Below are positions 17,900 through 25,510 of a stretch of 59,024 bases of DNA, one piece after another (within the stretch, counting starts at the first letter, position 1; the number at the start of each line of letters is the position of its first letter). A model generated the notes under the pieces. That model had not been told where the DNA came from. It made no database searches and saw nothing but the letters and a program-made list of their open reading frames with translations. Source of the stretch: a bacterium D16-51 (lineage in GTDB: Bacteria > Bacillota > Clostridia > Lachnospirales > Lachnospiraceae); NCBI GenBank assembly GCA_003612285.1, contig RAYE01000036.1, forward strand, positions 1-59,024. Direction: 5' to 3'. The translations under genes and the position numbers were made by a program.

Positions 17900-18018
17900 A
17901 TCTTCACCTCCCTTGCCATAAAATAGGCTTTAAAGTTCCCGGTTATCCATTCTGCCTCATTCCATTGTTAATATGCATTTCGCCAATCTGTAACATATGT
18001 TTTAAATCGCCTGTTTTC

Positions 18019-18047
18019 ATAATAAAGCACAAAGTTATTTTTGTCAA
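18019..18047 (-). promoter_or_regulatory. Promoter of the tetR-ABC operon
   Basis: On the minus strand TTGACA (18047-18042) and TATTAT (18024-18019) have a 17-base spacer. A short palindrome AACATATGTT lies at about 17994-18003, just after the likely start site, where a TetR operator could be. Confidence 0.75.
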
Positions 18048-18157
18048 CCACTTCCCTAAATGCTGCCAAAACTGCATACTCTTAGAAAAAATCCATCTTT
18101 ATCTGATTATTGTTCCTCCCGGAACCCACTGTGCTGCAACACAACTTCCTATAATTA

Positions 18158-18193
18158 AAAAAGATACCAGAAAAAAACATTCTGGTATCTTTT
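18158..18193 (-). terminator. Terminator of agrDB
   Basis: AAAAGATACCAGAA pairs with TTCTGGTATCTTTT. On the minus strand it is followed by TTTTTTAATTAT. It lies 160 bases downstream of agrB and is palindromic enough to work in both directions. Confidence 0.85.
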
Positions 18194-18265
18194 CATCCCC
18201 GGAAGCCAAAACAGCTTGCATCGTTGTTAAAGCATTCACATCACATATTATTTTAAAAAGTTCTC

Positions 18266-18317
18266 TTAGGAACTCTAAATAATTAACCTGAACAATTAAT
18301 TTATTTTCAGTTCCTTA
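18266..18317. repeat. TTAGGAACT...AGTTCCTTA palindrome
   Basis: This imperfect palindrome of the short repeat family has ends TTAGGAACT and AGTTCCTTA and an AT-rich middle. It lies between agrB and its terminator. Confidence 0.6.
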
Positions 18318-18350
18318 TCTTTTTGCAAGAACACAAGAAGAACATGCTAA

Positions 18351-18926
18351 CTACTCACTCACCCTAAATCTTAGCAGTATGCATGGAAACTGCAAACCTG
18401 CAGGCAGCACAAGGCCTATGGCGATACAGACAGCATAGGTATCCAATTTTGCCATCCAAAGAAGAAAATACAAAAGAGCACATATGACGGCGATTAGACA
18501 TGTTACCCTCTTGTATCTGCTTTTCTCTCCAGATGACAGGCGGCGGTTGTCCGAATCAATCGGACTGCAGATACATAAACTGGTTACAGCTCCCAAAACT
18601 GCAAAGTGCAAAACTACATTGCATGTAATGTGAGAAGCCAGAACAACACAAAGAAACAACACGGCACAAGAACCTATAAAACATGTCCATCCATGCTTTG
18701 CATGATACCCACCGCTGAATTTCCTAATTACCATAAAAGGCAGAATGAGAACGACACTTTCCATTACCATCCCCATAAAACTGCCCATCACAATAATAAT
18801 CAACAGCGGAGAAAGAGTAATCAGCAAGCTGTATGCAGCGTATTCATACAGTTCCCGATCCCCTTCCTCAACAGCACCATGCCGTATAAGCCATGTAACG
18901 AATCCCCCTATGCAATGCCCTATCAT
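18351..18926 (-). CDS. agrB: AgrB, autoinducer-processing membrane endopeptidase
   Basis: AgrB is 191 residues with several membrane helices. The catalytic motif RKFSGGYHAKHGWTC carries His75 and Cys82, the same seven-residue spacing as His77/Cys84 of S. aureus AgrB. The enzyme cleaves the C-terminal tail of AgrD and forms the thiolactone ring at the membrane. Its ATG lies inside the end of agrD (ATGA overlap), so translation is coupled. The partner precursor is the adjacent agrD; the likely receptor pair is encoded at 25.5-27.5 kb. Confidence 0.95.
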   Translation of the reverse strand: MIGHCIGGFVTWLIRHGAVEEGDRELYEYAAYSLLITLSPLLIIIVMGSFMGMVMESVVLILPFMVIRKFSGGYHAKHGWTCFIGSCAVLFLCVVLASHITCNVVLHFAVLGAVTSLCICSPIDSDNRRLSSGEKSRYKRVTCLIAVICALLYFLLWMAKLDTYAVCIAIGLVLPAGLQFPCILLRFRVSE

Positions 18927-19075
18927 CTTCTCTTCTTAAAACGCTCTAATTCCTTTGGCGCTTTTGGCTGGTAAAATACTGCACAAGATGCAGAATTTGC
19001 ATCAGAACGAAGAAATGAATTTAACATCTGGGCAACTGTTTTTGCTGCTGGTTTTGATAAATCTTTCTGTTTCAA
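18923..19075 (-). CDS. agrD: AgrD, cyclic lactone/thiolactone autoinducer precursor
   Basis: The gene has 50 codons and starts with TTG seven bases after AAAGGAGG. The product has an amphipathic N-terminal helix (about 5-23), then ANSASCAVFYQPKAPKEL and a charged tail ending FKKRR. This is the AgrD layout: a central Cys (Cys31) followed by hydrophobic residues and a Pro-Lys-Glu-Leu-type recognition tail for AgrB. By analogy with staphylococcal AgrD, the mature peptide probably ends at Tyr35 with a Cys31-Tyr35 ring (CAVFY). The linker to PKEL is one residue shorter than in S. aureus, so the exact ring end is an inference. D precedes B here. Confidence 0.9.
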   Translation of the reverse strand: MKQKDLSKPAAKTVAQMLNSFLRSDANSASCAVFYQPKAPKELERFKKRR

Positions 19076-19151
19076 TTATATGCCTCCTTTCCTGTATTAG
19101 GAAACTGAACCTAACATAATGCAGGCTCATTCCTGCAATCATATAATACTT

Positions 19152-19208
19152 AGGAACTGTTAAGAATTAATTTGAACAACTTGTTCATTTAATTTCTTAA
19201 CAGTTCTT
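19152..19208. promoter_or_regulatory. Long palindrome upstream of agrD
   Basis: AGGAACTGTTAAGAA...TTTGAACAA pairs with TTGTTC...TTCTTAACAGTTCTT over almost 57 bases, with the centre GAACAAcTTGTTC. It lies about 75-130 bases upstream of the agrD start, just upstream of a TATTAT-like -10 that lacks a good -35. It belongs to the short AGGAACTGTTAA repeat family. The remaining intergenic DNA up to 19493 is very AT-rich and shows no gene. Confidence 0.6.
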
Positions 19209-19421
19209 TATTTATCATAACCGATTTATAGACAAAATTCGACACTATTTGCGTCAAAAGCATGATTCCATGCAAAATTGGTTGAAAATGGCAAATTTCT
19301 CTTAATTTTAATGTTAAAACAGAAAAAATTTGCATTATATTTGCTAAAAATAATGTAGTACAGAATACTTCTTATTACTATTCTTTCATATTCTTTTGAT
19401 TTCAATAAAATAAAGGAAACA

Positions 19422-19445
19422 GGCTCGTTGTGTACACAAGAATAA
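19422..19445 (+). repeat. Fragment related to the 9859-9995 element
   Basis: GGCTCGTTGTGTACACAAGA followed by ATAA resembles GGCTCGTTGCATACGCGAGA followed by ATAA at about 9977-10000. It is followed within ten bases by GTTACTATTCA, close to the end of the foldback family. It lies just upstream of the XRE regulator. Confidence 0.4.
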
Positions 19446-19493
19446 TTCAATTGTTACTATTCAATTACAAAATCCAGAAAGGGGATGACGCAC

Positions 19494-19826
19494 TTGGGAC
19501 AGGAACAATACTATTATGAAATGGGAAACCGAATCAAATTACGCCGAAAAGAGCTGCATATTATGCAGTATGAACTAGCCGAAAAACTTGATATCTCTAA
19601 TAATCATATTTCTTCTATAGAAAATGGAAAAGAAAAGCCCAGCCTTGATTTATTTATAAGCCTATGTGAAGAGCTCCATGTTACGCCGGATTTTCTCCTG
19701 CTTGGCAGTATGCATGCCAGTAATATCCCGCTTGATATTGTTGATGGGCTGCGTCTCTGCAGCCAGGATGATATTGAACTAACACGGCAATTTGTAGAAC
19801 TTCTGATAAAGCGCAGTAAACACTAA
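19494..19826 (+). CDS. XRE-family HTH regulator
   Basis: This 110-residue regulator has a Cro/CI-type HTH (about 10-65: RIKLRRKELHIMQYELAEKL, DISNNHISSIENGKEKPSLD) plus a short C-terminal tail. The frame opens with ATG at 19485, but the AAAGGGG site abuts that ATG. The TTG at 19494 has the proper nine-base spacing, so I prefer it. It is divergent to agrD and could control agrDB or the neighbouring lipoprotein genes. Targets are not shown by the sequence. Confidence 0.82.
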   Translation: MGQEQYYYEMGNRIKLRRKELHIMQYELAEKLDISNNHISSIENGKEKPSLDLFISLCEELHVTPDFLLLGSMHASNIPLDIVDGLRLCSQDDIELTRQFVELLIKRSKH

Positions 19827-19845
19827 TGTAAATTTATGTCTGCTG

Positions 19846-19888
19846 TTCACAGTCAATCGTAACTTATTTTGCTTCGATTGGCTGTGAA
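19846..19888. terminator. Hairpin between convergent genes, made from TIR-family ends
   Basis: TTCACAGTCAATCG pairs with CGATTGGCTGTGAA. Both arms resemble the ends of the foldback family (TTCACAGTCAATGG). It is placed between the XRE gene and the convergent lipoprotein gene, so it can act as a terminator for both. Confidence 0.6.
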
Positions 19889-19891
19889 TAT

Positions 19892-20668
19892 TTACGGTAG
19901 TTCAGACTGCCATGGATTATCCCCATAAGCAGCCATATCATAAAAATGATATTCTATCCCTCCACACGCCAAAAATAACTTCTTCTCTATATCATAATTT
20001 TTTTCAACCGCTTTTAATATCTCCTTTCTCTCTTTCTCATTAAATTTATAATAGGCATCTTCCCGTGAAATAAGAAATTCTTCCAAAAGAAGAGCCTCAC
20101 GCACCCTGAGGTCATCAAATTCCCCATCTGGTGTCTTCAGATTCCGGGCAAGGTAAGAATCCGCTGCTGCACGGGATGCGTCTTCACGGCGTAAGAGGAC
20201 GTTCATCCCATAAAACACTTCCGCAAAATATTGCAGCCCCAATTCATAATAATCATAATGTAAAGATGCATATAATAACGGAAATTCCTCTACTGCCTTT
20301 AACAAAATTTTTGTATCAACAGCATTTACAATTTCCTCTGGAATCTGGCATGCCTCGTTCATTCCCCAGAGATTTTTTGCTTTTTTCCATTCATCGGAAC
20401 CTGGCAAAACCGGATAAACAATCTTACCGTCTTCGCCAAACCATTTCGGATATTTTTTCTTTACTTTCTTATAATTCCCAGTATCTGGCATCACTTTATC
20501 TTTTGCCAAATCCTCCAAAAAAGCGATAGCATCTATTTTCGCCGGCGAAACCTCTTCCTGTTCTTCCAAAGAAAAAGAACCGTCTGCCTTCTCCCCGGCC
20601 TGCACACCACATCCTGTAAAAAGCGCTGTGAAAGCTATTAATACTACTATTACTATTCTTGTTTTCAT
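19892..20668 (-). CDS. Lipoprotein, agr-island paralogue 1
   Basis: This 258-residue lipoprotein has signal and lipobox FTALFTGCGVQ (Cys about 20). An acidic linker leads to a domain (about 70-200) with YPVLPGSDEW, CQIPEEIVNAVDTKILLKAV, a PLLYASLHYDYYELGL stretch and LLRRED. The protein ends MAAYGDNPWQSELP. It is about 75% identical by eye to the lipoprotein at 23062-23826 and shares its central domain with the secreted protein at 23847-25082. No known function. The start is MKTRIV with GGGAGGG upstream; the longer frame to 20746 overlaps a pseudogene remnant. Confidence 0.8.
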   Translation of the reverse strand: MKTRIVIVVLIAFTALFTGCGVQAGEKADGSFSLEEQEEVSPAKIDAIAFLEDLAKDKVMPDTGNYKKVKKKYPKWFGEDGKIVYPVLPGSDEWKKAKNLWGMNEACQIPEEIVNAVDTKILLKAVEEFPLLYASLHYDYYELGLQYFAEVFYGMNVLLRREDASRAAADSYLARNLKTPDGEFDDLRVREALLLEEFLISREDAYYKFNEKERKEILKAVEKNYDIEKKLFLACGGIEYHFYDMAAYGDNPWQSELP

Positions 20669-20749
20669 ATAATCCCTCCCCTCAAATTGCAGTTCGCTAA
20701 AGCCTTTAGAAAACTTCTGCATATTTACGCATTGGTCTATAACCACCGC

Positions 20750-20939
20750 CCCTTTTTCTCAGTCTATAACAACAGACCTCATTTGTCAAGTGCAAATCCC
20801 CTCTTTTCTCTCCCACACTAAGTTTATAGTAAGTGCCTTCCCGTAAAATAAGAAATTCTTTCATAAGAAGTACCTCATGTATCATGGGGATGGAACAACG
20901 ACAATAAAAATTGAAATCAAGTAAGGAAAACTTCAACAT
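20750..20939 (-). pseudogene. Decayed third copy of the lipoprotein family
   Basis: Translation of about 20790-20890 gives IPMIHEVLLMKEFLILREGTYYKLSVGEKRG, clearly related to the PPMIELLLLEEFLISREDAYYKFSEGERRE region of the intact paralogue at 23062-23826. The N-terminal domain and lipobox are absent and the C-terminus is scrambled. This is a gene fragment left after duplication and decay. Confidence 0.65.
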
Positions 20940-21060
20940 ATTATAAAAAAGGTAAGCACGAAGAGTTTCGCAATTAAAATAAATAAACCGACCCTGTAAA
21001 AGCAGAGCCGGCCAACCTGTAAAGTCTTACAACCAATAGAATAAAATCCCTAACCATTCC

Positions 21061-22806
21061 TCACAAAACGTCTACATTTTGTAGTGAATAAAAATAACCT
21101 TTTTCTTCCATTAATGATTCATATGTATTTTTTTCCGTAATCTCGCCATTTACAAGAACGATTATTTCATCGAACTGTTTTAGAATAGATGGGTCCATTT
21201 GATGCAGCACAGCAATCCTTGTAATATTTTTCAGACCCAAAATGGTATCCATAACGAGCTTTGTATTTTTCTTATCTAATGATGATGTTGCTTCATCCAG
21301 CAGCAAAACAGAATAATGCTTTAATAAACATCTTGCTATCGCAATCCTTTGCTTTTCGCCGCCTGACAAATTTTTTCCGTTTTCTCCGCAAACGTAATCA
21401 TTTCCCTTCCTTTGGATCAATTCAGAAAGTCCTGATAATTCTACTGCTTTTTCATAATTCTCGTCCGGAAATTTTTTAAACATGGTAATATTTTCCCGGA
21501 TTGTGCTATCAAAAATAATTACATTTTGCTGCATCATAGCAATATTCTCATATAAATTGTCCCTTGCTATCCTTTTGAAATCTACGCCGTCATACGTCAC
21601 ACTGCCGCTATAATCATTCAACATACCCAGCAAAACATTTAGCAATGTTGTTTTCCCACTGCCGGATAATCCTACAACAGCATAACTTTTCCCAGCCTCA
21701 AACTGAAAATTAATATTCTTTAATATTGCTTTCCCTTCCTCATAACAGTAATTCAAATGAGTCAATTCTACTTTATCTTTGAGTGGTTCAACCAAAATGC
21801 TGTCCGTTTTATCTTTGGCCGTATTTTTTTCCAGATAATGATTCATTTTATCCACCAAGGCTAAAGCCGCTTTCCGGTTTCCAAACATACCTGGAAGCTG
21901 CTGTATCGGATTTAGGGAAGTATTCAGCAACTGGACAAACGCCAGTACAACTCCCACCGAAATATAACCCTGTATTGACATATATGCACCGATAAGGAAA
22001 ATCAGGATCTGCACAGAAACACCCAAGGTTCCGGAAACGATTCCAATATCTGCCTCTTTTTTCCTTCTCTGATATTTACTGTGTTCCAGCATCTGATCTT
22101 CACAATCAAACTTTTCCGATACTTCTTTTTCAGATTTAAAATTTTTAATAACGGTAAAGCCCATTAATATATCGCGGATTTTCCCCATAAACTCTTCGTT
22201 TTTATAACTTACTTTCTCTTCCATTTCTGCCAGCCCATTACTCATCAGAGAAGAAACAACACTTGGTATGGCAAGCAGCACAACTACCATAATAAAAAGA
22301 AACCAGTTATAAAAAACCATAAGACAGACAGAGGTAACTAATTTAACACACAAAGAAATCCTGTCAAAAATTCCTATCAAATAATTATTCTCAATACTTG
22401 TAATATCAACAGTAAGCGAAGAGACATAGGAACTCGTATCCTCTATGTAAAACGTAGCTATATTTTTTTCCATTAATTTGCAAAATATTGTATTTTTGTA
22501 CTGTAGTATTGCCCTTCTTACAAAGGAATATTTTATATTTCGTACAAGCAATTCGACCAGGGTAATCGAAAAAAGGAATACAAGAGATATGAAAAATAAC
22601 CTTTTTAACCCCTGGATATCACTGTCTGACGCTGCATCAAGAATGGATTGCAAAATCACAGCCAGACAGGTCTCCAATACAGCGCTTAAAATAACTAAAA
22701 TCACACCAGACAGTAAATTTAACCTATTATTCTCAAAAAAAGATTTAAAAAGTATCTTTTTTTCATTATATTTTTTAATGTTACTCACCGTCCTTTCACT
22801 ATTCAA
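21061..22806 (-). CDS. ABC exporter (fused membrane and ATPase domains)
   Basis: This 581-residue exporter has six membrane helices in the first 320 residues, then an ATPase domain with Walker A GLSGSGKTT (about 378), signature LSGGEKQRIAIARCL, Walker B SVLLLDEATSSLD and an H-loop. It is a homodimer-type exporter of the multidrug/peptide class. There is no N-terminal C39 peptidase domain. The start is uncertain: TTG at 22806 lacks a ribosome binding site, and GTG at 22788 has AAAGGA only two bases away. It lies among the agr-island lipoprotein genes; the substrate is unknown, and a small peptide is possible. Confidence 0.88.
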   Translation of the reverse strand: MNSERTVSNIKKYNEKKILFKSFFENNRLNLLSGVILVILSAVLETCLAVILQSILDAASDSDIQGLKRLFFISLVFLFSITLVELLVRNIKYSFVRRAILQYKNTIFCKLMEKNIATFYIEDTSSYVSSLTVDITSIENNYLIGIFDRISLCVKLVTSVCLMVFYNWFLFIMVVVLLAIPSVVSSLMSNGLAEMEEKVSYKNEEFMGKIRDILMGFTVIKNFKSEKEVSEKFDCEDQMLEHSKYQRRKKEADIGIVSGTLGVSVQILIFLIGAYMSIQGYISVGVVLAFVQLLNTSLNPIQQLPGMFGNRKAALALVDKMNHYLEKNTAKDKTDSILVEPLKDKVELTHLNYCYEEGKAILKNINFQFEAGKSYAVVGLSGSGKTTLLNVLLGMLNDYSGSVTYDGVDFKRIARDNLYENIAMMQQNVIIFDSTIRENITMFKKFPDENYEKAVELSGLSELIQRKGNDYVCGENGKNLSGGEKQRIAIARCLLKHYSVLLLDEATSSLDKKNTKLVMDTILGLKNITRIAVLHQMDPSILKQFDEIIVLVNGEITEKNTYESLMEEKGYFYSLQNVDVL

Positions 22807-22812
22807 AATTGC

Positions 22813-22830
22813 TTAGGAACTGTATAATAT
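22813..22830. repeat. Half-site of the TTAGGAACTGT repeat upstream of the ABC exporter
   Basis: TTAGGAACTGTATAATAT lies seven bases upstream of the exporter reading frame. It matches the arm of the palindromes at 19152 and 49937 but has no inverted partner here. Confidence 0.4.
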
Positions 22831-22977
22831 AGAAATACTATATTCCCACTTAATATTATATAAAAACTACTGTGCACTAAGATATGTTTCTGTATTAACA
22901 ACAATATTTTTATTTTGTGCAAATTCTCCCTATCATGCATACCAGCAATATTAGAACTTCAAAACGCTACAGACACC

Positions 22978-23013
22978 AAGGTGCTGATACACAGCAATAT
23001 ATCAGCACCTTAG
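22978..23013 (-). terminator. Hairpin after the lipoprotein gene
   Basis: AAGGTGCTGATA pairs with TATCAGCACCTT around an eight-to-twelve-base loop, about 50 bases downstream of the stop at 23062. No U tract follows. Confidence 0.5.
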
Positions 23014-23061
23014 GCACTGTAATTTAATACCTCCTGAAATACATAAACGCCCCAAGGCTTT

Positions 23062-23826
23062 TTATGGCAATTCAGACTTCCATGGGTTATCCCCATAAGC
23101 AGCCATATCATAAAAATGAGTTCTCAGACATCCATCTGCCAAATTTAATTCCGCATCATAATTCTTTTCTACCGCTTCTAATATCTCCCTTCTCTCTCCC
23201 TCACTAAATTTATAGTAAGCATCTTCCCGTGAAATAAGAAATTCTTCCAAAAGAAGTAATTCAATCATCGGAGGGACACATACTTCTTCATCCGACACCT
23301 TCAAATTCCGGCTAAGATAGGACTCTGCCGCTACACGGTATGCATCTTCACGGCGCAAAAGGACATTCATCCCATAAAATTCTTTTGCAAGATATTGCAG
23401 CCCTAATTCATAATAATCATGATTTGTATATGCATATAATATTGGGTAATCCTCCACTGCCTTTAATAAAGTTCTAGTATCTACAGCATTTATAATTTCT
23501 TTCGGAATTTGACATAAACCATTCATTTCCTGAGCGGTTTTTGCCTTCTTCCATTTATCAGATCCTGGTAAAATCGGATAGGTAATCTTGCCATTTTTGC
23601 CAAACCATTCTGGATATTTTTTCTTTACTTTCCTATGATTTCCTGTAACTGGCATCACTTTATCTTTTGACAAATCTTCCAAAAAAGCTATGGCATCTAT
23701 TTTCGCCGGAGAAACCTCTTCCTGTTCTTCCGAAGAAAAAGAACCATCTGCCTTCTCCCCGGCCTGAACACCGCATCCTGTAAAAAGCATTATAAATACT
23801 GCTAATATTATCATCTTTCTTCTCAT
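23062..23826 (-). CDS. Lipoprotein, agr-island paralogue 2
   Basis: This 254-residue protein has lipobox FIMLFTGCGVQ (Cys about 18). The same layout and ending (MAAYGDNPWKSELP) as the lipoprotein at 19892-20668 show a tandem-type duplication. The shared domain runs from YPILPGSDKW through CQIPKEIINAVDTRTLL and LLRREDAYR to LLLEEFLISREDAYYKF. It starts 20 bases downstream of the peptidase-like secreted protein, with AGGAGATG before the ATG, so the two form an operon. No function is known. It presumably sits on the outer face of the cytoplasmic membrane. Confidence 0.82.
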   Translation of the reverse strand: MRRKMIILAVFIMLFTGCGVQAGEKADGSFSSEEQEEVSPAKIDAIAFLEDLSKDKVMPVTGNHRKVKKKYPEWFGKNGKITYPILPGSDKWKKAKTAQEMNGLCQIPKEIINAVDTRTLLKAVEDYPILYAYTNHDYYELGLQYLAKEFYGMNVLLRREDAYRVAAESYLSRNLKVSDEEVCVPPMIELLLLEEFLISREDAYYKFSEGERREILEAVEKNYDAELNLADGCLRTHFYDMAAYGDNPWKSELP

Positions 23827-23846
23827 ACAACATCTCCTATAATAAT

Positions 23847-25082
23847 CTAATTATTACGTTTATAATATTTTATATTTCCTGCAGCATTATAACAATATCC
23901 CGCAGCACATCTCCATATATATTCCGCTCCCCACTTTGATACAACAATGGGATCTTGCTTCGTATAATCCATTACAATCGCTGAATGTTGCAAATTCCCC
24001 CATACTGCTTTCTGTCCATTCCCGGTAGGGCGGCCACCGCTAATTTCTTTGTAACTTTTATCTGAAATATATGCTGCCGGACTGTTCATCCACATATCCT
24101 GCCTTCCCGTCCATGCATAGGCATGGCAATTGTTTCCAGAATACCCTACAGCTACAAAAGTCGCTTCTGGATATGCTAATTTCTGCTGCTCTACATTTCT
24201 GTCTGAATTAAGCTGGTTATTACTTTTAATTATGCATTTCACCTTTGTACCATTTGGTGTTTTCACATATATAGTTGAATCCCCTTTCCTTTGCATTTTA
24301 TCCCTGCTTTTTTTGCTAAGCAATATAGGAAAGCCCTCTTTCCCACTATAAATGTCTGCATCAGCAAAATCCGAAACAATGACATTTTTCCACACCCTTG
24401 CATTATCATCATCTTTATATGCAAATTCTGCAAAACCTTTTGTCTTTTGATAGTTAAATACTGGAGAAACTGCCTTCATTTCCATCTTAGAAACTGCTTC
24501 CTCTGTAATAGCCTTTTTCTCAGAATCCGAATACCCTGAACTAATGCCATCCATGAAAAAGAGCGCTTCTTCAAAATAGATTTCCAATCTTTCCTGTAAA
24601 TCCAGATAAATATTTTCTTTTGTCTGCCTGCTCATCAAACGGACATCATCATCCACTGACAGCTTGCTATAATCCTGATGCTCTGCTACAGGGATAACAA
24701 CAGCCATATACTTATCTTTCAATACCTCCTGGATATCTTCCCGTTTTAATAATTCATCCAAGCCATTAAACTGTTTTGCTACTTCAGAAATTCCTGCCAT
24801 GACATCATCATAAAAAAGAATATCTATTAACAACGGATATTTCAAAACGGTATTAAAAAGCTGCTCTGTCGTCATTTCCTTTACACACTCTTCCGGAAGC
24901 TGGCAATGGTCAAGCATCTCCTGATGGGATGAAAACTCTCCCCACTCCTTATCAACCGGCGTCACAGGATACTCATACCTCTGACCATCCTGCCAGCCCA
25001 CAGTATCTGCCTTTGCAACTTGTACGCCGCTGCAAATTAAAATTGAAGCACTTAATACTACAGAAAATAATTTTTTTATCAT
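23847..25082 (-). CDS. Secreted protein with lipoprotein-family domain and putative cysteine peptidase domain
   Basis: This 411-residue protein has a signal peptide (about 1-26, likely cut after AKA). Residues about 30-130 (YPVTPVDKEW, CQLPEECVKEMTTEQLFNTV, YPLL, LLKRED) are homologous to the domain of the two neighbouring lipoproteins. The C-terminal part has NCHAYAW (Cys), LQHSAIVM (His) and SKWGAEY, an order that fits a papain/NlpC-like cysteine peptidase or amidase. The start is MIKKLFS at 25082, preceded by AGGGGGATTAAT. It heads an operon with lipoprotein paralogue 2. Catalysis is inferred; the substrate is unknown. Confidence 0.72.
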   Translation of the reverse strand: MIKKLFSVVLSASILICSGVQVAKADTVGWQDGQRYEYPVTPVDKEWGEFSSHQEMLDHCQLPEECVKEMTTEQLFNTVLKYPLLIDILFYDDVMAGISEVAKQFNGLDELLKREDIQEVLKDKYMAVVIPVAEHQDYSKLSVDDDVRLMSRQTKENIYLDLQERLEIYFEEALFFMDGISSGYSDSEKKAITEEAVSKMEMKAVSPVFNYQKTKGFAEFAYKDDDNARVWKNVIVSDFADADIYSGKEGFPILLSKKSRDKMQRKGDSTIYVKTPNGTKVKCIIKSNNQLNSDRNVEQQKLAYPEATFVAVGYSGNNCHAYAWTGRQDMWMNSPAAYISDKSYKEISGGRPTGNGQKAVWGNLQHSAIVMDYTKQDPIVVSKWGAEYIWRCAAGYCYNAAGNIKYYKRNN

Positions 25083-25329
25083 ATTAATCCCCCTTCCGCC
25101 GCCTTTAACCGGCGACATATTTTTCAAAAATATCAAAAAATAGCTACCCCCTATTTCTCCCCTCCTCCCCTATCATATATTGCTAAAACTACTATAATTA
25201 CAGCCTTTCTTCTCTTGAATATATGCTAGAATAAAAATTTTTTCAAGATGTTCTGCACAAAAGGCTTTTTTTCTTACATTTTTGGTCGATTTTCCCTCTT
25301 ACATTTCTTCACTCGGACAAAAAAGACTC

Positions 25330-25358
25330 TTGCAATCAAATTCAGGATATGCTATATT
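25330..25358 (+). promoter_or_regulatory. Promoter of the AgrA/AgrC-like operon
   Basis: TTGCAA (25330-25335) and TATATT (25353-25358) have a 17-base spacer. Upstream, TCTTACATT occurs at 25272 and again at 25297, a possible direct-repeat operator. The spacing (25 bases) is not the usual one for LytTR regulators. Confidence 0.6.
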
Positions 25359-25370
25359 ATAGGAAACAAA

Positions 25371-25410
25371 ACCACCCTAAGACCGACCAAAGTATCAGGG
25401 TGGCTTTTAT
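25371..25410 (+). terminator. Hairpin in the leader of the AgrA-like gene (possible attenuator)
   Basis: CCACCCT (25372-25378) pairs with AGGGTGG (25397-25403) and is followed by CTTTTATTAT. It lies between the promoter and the start codon at 25511, so transcripts would be terminated early unless read through. The loop-and-stem piece ACCAAAGTATCAGG recurs in the terminator after the kinase gene. Confidence 0.55.
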
Positions 25411-25510
25411 TATGCGCTGCTACTTACAAAATGTAAAAATAAATGTAAGCAATGGCAAAAAGAATATACCAAAAGAAAAAAGCGAAGTAGTGAAGCATGG
25501 AGGTAATATT

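Noticed and set aside
19226-19450. 74-codon minus-strand ORF between agrD and the XRE gene
   Set aside because: AT-rich random-looking translation without a ribosome binding site; the region overlaps promoter and repeat DNA.
25272-25306. TCTTACATT direct repeat as a LytTR operator upstream of the AgrA-like operon
   Set aside because: The 25-base spacing does not fit the usual 21-22-base LytTR geometry and the copies are short and AT-rich; mentioned only in the promoter entry.
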